From: Verrucomicrobiota bacterium
GTDB taxonomy: Bacteria; Verrucomicrobiota; Verrucomicrobiia; Chthoniobacterales; Xiphinematobacteraceae
Assembly: GCA_003176035.1 (NCBI GenBank)
Contig: PSRL01000111.1
Span: 1-8,830, forward strand
DNA length: 8,830 nt
Reading direction: 5' to 3'
A model generated the notes under the pieces. That model did not search any database, was not told the DNA's origin, and saw nothing but the letters and a program-made list of their open reading frames with translations. Of the stretch, positions 7,235-8,830 are shown one piece after another. Numbering within the stretch: the first letter of the stretch is position 1; every line of letters starts with the position of its first letter. The position numbers were made by a program, and so were the translations under genes.

Positions 7235-8146
7235 ATGAAGATGAAGACCCCCCTCTCCTTTTTGATCGTTTGCATTCTACTACCGGCATTGTGCAGCTCT
7301 ACTATTTTTGCGGCAACCGACCCTTTGGAGACCGTCAAGATTGAGCAGTTAACCGGTTTAAAAGGGACATCTCAGGACGGTGTTTTTACGGTAACCGCTC
7401 CGCGGAGCGACATCCCGGTAACGGTGGACCGTTGGTCGATGCCCACGTTTATGGGACTCACCTCCTTCGCAGCTTTTACCCACAGCAAGCTCGGCGCAGC
7501 AGTTGTCGGCGACATTGTCCTATTTGAAGATGAGATCAATGAGGCTATGCATGCGGCGCTGGATCATGGTCTAGCTGTAACCGCATTGCATCACTATTTT
7601 TTTTACAACGAGCCCAATGTTTATTTTATGCATATCAGTGGTGAAGGACCCGCCGAAAACTTAGCCGGTGCTGTGGGCAAAATTTTCGCTGCTATAAAAG
7701 CCATCCGTGCGGCGAATCCAGCCAAGCCCGCAAGAGCTTCCGGTCTCACCGTACTTCCCGGAAAAAGCTCAATTACGGCGGCCCCGCTGGAAGCGATTTT
7801 TGGAATTAAAGGTGAAAGCAAGGATGGTATGTTTAAGGTAATTAAGGGATATAAGGCCGTACTACCTTCTGGCATTGAACTAAACAAGGAAATGGGGCTC
7901 ACTACCTGGATAGCCTTCGCAGGAAATGATGATGATGCGCTTGCTGACGGAGAATTTGCGGTAAGACAAAAAGAGCTACAGCCTATTCTGAAGTCGCTCT
8001 GCGCTTCCGAGATTAATATCATGGCTATTCACCAACATATGCTCGAAGAGAAGCCACAATATCTTTTTCTGTACTTTTGGGGACGCGGAAAAGCTACTGA
8101 AGTGGCAACAGCTCTTAAGAAGGCACTAGATCTCCAGCATGAATAA
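7235..8146 (+). CDS. Exported protein with two DUF1259 (LppY/LpqO-like) repeats
   Basis: A 303-residue predicted exported protein. A signal peptide (hydrophobic 6-20; cleavage likely after TIFA at 26) is followed by two related repeats of the DUF1259 family, known from actinobacterial LppY/LpqO and of unknown biochemical role. Repeat 1 (about 38-155) and repeat 2 (about 187-300) both open with G[LI]KGxSxDG[VM]F. Repeat 1 closes with TALHHYFFYNEPNVYFMH (116-133); repeat 2 closes with MAIHQHMLEEKPQYLFLYFWGRG (263-285). The conserved His clusters hint at a metal or ligand site, but this is inference. The first repeat has HHY where I would expect HNH. No cysteine follows the signal region, so this copy is not a lipoprotein. 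There is no Shine-Dalgarno site; MKMKT (7235) and MKT (7241) are both possible starts. The gene stands alone on its strand. Confidence 0.85.
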   Translation: MKMKTPLSFLIVCILLPALCSSTIFAATDPLETVKIEQLTGLKGTSQDGVFTVTAPRSDIPVTVDRWSMPTFMGLTSFAAFTHSKLGAAVVGDIVLFEDEINEAMHAALDHGLAVTALHHYFFYNEPNVYFMHISGEGPAENLAGAVGKIFAAIKAIRAANPAKPARASGLTVLPGKSSITAAPLEAIFGIKGESKDGMFKVIKGYKAVLPSGIELNKEMGLTTWIAFAGNDDDALADGEFAVRQKELQPILKSLCASEINIMAIHQHMLEEKPQYLFLYFWGRGKATEVATALKKALDLQHE

Positions 8147-8165
8147 TCGCATACAGCCGACAATA

Positions 8166-8178
8166 CCGGCGCTGCCGG
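8166..8178. repeat. Small GC hairpin after the DUF1259 gene
   Basis: CCGGC-GCT-GCCGG forms a 5-bp stem with a 3-base loop, twenty bases past the DUF1259 stop. It lacks a T-run, so it is a weak terminator candidate at best. It lies near the point where the integrase remnant loses family resemblance. Confidence 0.2.
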
Positions 8179-8204
8179 ACTTGGGACAAAAAGACCTATG
8201 GTAA

Positions 8205-8565
8205 GGGAGGCCAAAAAATTCCGCGGACGTGGTCTCGATGATTTTCTTATCCAGCACGAGAGACAAGGGAAGGCTTTTGGTGAACACTTTCCAACGAGTC
8301 TCCGTATGGCCCCCCTTATAGCTCTTCTGAATCGTCTCCACGAGGTCTCTCCAGGTACGTTTTTCAAGCAATGGGTCATGAGCCTTCAGGTAGACCTTTC
8401 CATTTCCCGGTTGAACACAGGTTGACTGATGGCTTGATTCTGGGCTATCAGCCGACGTGCCTCAGCTTCATCTTGGGTTTGTAGGCTTCTGCGGCGTCGG
8501 GTATTGAACTCTTCGAGGTAAAAAACTCCATTAGGGCGGCGGTAAAGGCGAAACTTGTCATGCAT
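8205..8565 (-). pseudogene. Tyrosine recombinase (phage-type integrase) remnant: frameshifted, catalytic domain deleted
   Basis: The intact 5' end starts at an ATG (8565) with a strong GGGAGG ribosome site. The first 59 codons give the N-terminal part of a phage-type integrase: FRLYRRPNGVFYLEEFNTRRRRSLQT, then QDEAEARRLIAQNQAI, a typical arm-binding region leading into a helix. A TGA at 8386-8388 then interrupts. In the next frame the protein continues as YLKAHDPLLEKRTWRDLVE, with ETRWKVFTKSL and IIETTSAEFF further on, which fits the start of the core-binding domain in verrucomicrobial integrases. One lost base near 8393-8397 explains this; a third G in the GG there would give MERVYLKAHDP. 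Family resemblance ends near 8205-8212, before the DUF1259 3' end. The Arg/His/Tyr catalytic domain is absent. It has the tRNA-Ser's orientation and begins 191 nt past its 3' end, the usual layout for an element integrated in a tRNA gene. Confidence 0.75.
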
Positions 8566-8572
8566 TTGCGAA

Positions 8573-8578
8573 CCTCCC
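8573..8578 (-). promoter_or_regulatory. Strong Shine-Dalgarno site of the integrase remnant
   Basis: The minus strand reads GGGAGG seven bases before the ATG at 8565. It fixes the start of the broken integrase gene and is stronger than any ribosome site I see before the resident genes, most of which have none. Confidence 0.6.
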
Positions 8579-8667
8579 GTTTCCGTAGAAATTCACGTCA
8601 AATCCCACTCCGACTCTTACGGGTAGTCACTGACTAACCGCTGATTTCTCCCCCCTTCGAGGTTTTT

Positions 8668-8710
8668 GGGCCGCCTTGGGTACAATTTTGCGTACAGGCG
8701 GCCCATTTTT
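8668..8710 (+). terminator. GC-rich hairpin followed by T5, terminator-like on plus strand
   Basis: GGGCCGCCT (8668-8676) pairs perfectly with AGGCGGCCC (8696-8704), with an inner GTAC/GTAC pairing. TTTTT follows at 8706-8710. On the plus strand it resembles an intrinsic terminator that would stop transcription heading into the tRNA antisense. On the minus strand A residues follow, so it does not look like the tRNA's own terminator. It may instead belong to the attachment region of the lost element. Confidence 0.4.
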
Positions 8711-8756
8711 GGCTTAAATTGCGATGGAAAAGTAAATTTTACAGAGTAACTCCGAC

Positions 8757-8830
8757 TGGCGGAGGGAGTGGGATTCGAACCCACGAAGGCTTTCGCCTCT
8801 CCGGTTTTCAAGACCGGTGCATTCAACCGC
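8757..8830 (-). tRNA. tRNA-Ser(UGA), 5' end beyond right edge
   Basis: The minus strand gives the 3' 74 bases of a class II tRNA. It contains the end of the D-arm, an anticodon stem CCGGT/ACCGG around the loop CTTGAAA (anticodon TGA, reading UCA and other UCN codons), and a long variable arm (AGGC-GAAA-GCCT). It continues with T-arm GTGGG-TTCGAAT-CCCAC, acceptor strand TCCCTCC, discriminator G and an encoded CCA. The full gene should be about 90 bases, so the 5' acceptor strand and most of the D-arm lie outside. Its 3' end is a favoured integration target, which fits the integrase remnant beside it. Confidence 0.95.

Larger units (their letters stand above)
8566..8756. other. tRNA-Ser/integrase junction with short repeats, attachment-site candidate
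   Basis: This non-coding junction holds a direct repeat, ACTCCGACT at 8607-8615 and at 8749-8757, the second copy running into the tRNA 3' end. It also has an 11-bp inverted match to the tRNA T-arm (AATCCCACTCC at 8601-8611 against 8765-8775), a dyad TAGTCA-C-TGACTA (8624-8636) and the GC-rich hairpin listed separately. These would suit recombinase arm and core sites. No second copy of the tRNA 3' end was found elsewhere in the window. Confidence 0.35.

Noticed and set aside
7621..8022. Minus-strand frame of 133 codons opposite the DUF1259 gene.
   Set aside because: It is a shadow frame, rich in Ser, Ala and Ile, with no start site or domain. The plus strand shows two recognisable repeats and a signal peptide.
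8029..8379. Minus-strand open frame continuing after the integrase TGA in the original frame.
   Set aside because: Its protein has no integrase features, whereas the neighbouring frame continues the integrase. It also runs deep into the DUF1259 gene on the opposite strand.
8617..8826. Minus-strand open frame of 69 codons reading through the tRNA (NAPVLKTGEAKAFVGSNPTPSA).
   Set aside because: This is translation of tRNA-Ser sequence. The VGSNPTPSA pattern is a common artefact of reading tRNA genes as protein.

Overview
The window looks like chromosomal DNA from a moderate-GC member of the Planctomycetota-Verrucomicrobiota-Chlamydiota (PVC) group, most likely a verrucomicrobium. The main evidence is a gene at 1958-2401 that matches the Minf_1886 / 'Verruc_Plancto-restricted' small protein family. 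The style of the GT4 glycosyltransferase and of the integrase remnant agrees with this. I made these assignments by recognising motifs, not by database search.

From left to right: (1) positions 1-4853 hold a minus-strand run read from right to left: a GT2 glycosyltransferase, a polysaccharide flippase (joined by an ATGA overlap), a 66-nt gap, a small one-helix membrane protein, the Minf_1886-family protein (another ATGA overlap) and a large exported M16 zinc peptidase that leaves the window at the left edge. The M16 gene stays open for more than 660 codons. (2) A small plus-strand gene at 4987-5334 encodes an exported, glycine-rich, lipoprotein-like protein ending in an aromatic/His tail with a CHHCH motif. 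It is divergent from the GT2 gene. (3) Minus-strand DUF6506 and GT4 glycosyltransferase genes lie 21 nt apart at 5432-6925. (4) A 309-bp divergent intergenic region (6926-7234) carries inverted repeats. (5) A plus-strand gene at 7235-8146 encodes an exported protein with two DUF1259 (LppY/LpqO-like) repeats. (6) The right end (about 8205-8830) is the scar of an integrated element: a tRNA-Ser(UGA) cut by the window edge, short repeats and a GC-rich hairpin beyond its 3' end, then a tyrosine-recombinase gene in the same orientation that has lost a base and its whole catalytic domain.

Together, the GT2, flippase and GT4 genes suggest synthesis and export of a surface glycan, with several envelope or exported proteins (M16 peptidase, glycine-rich protein, DUF1259 protein) nearby. 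Shared function beyond GT2-flippase coupling is inference. I found no CRISPR array, complete transposon, toxin-antitoxin pair or convincing new defence system. The points most worth checking are the tRNA-Ser integration scar, the CXXCH motif in the small exported protein, the overlapping PVC-restricted gene cluster and the structured intergenic region.
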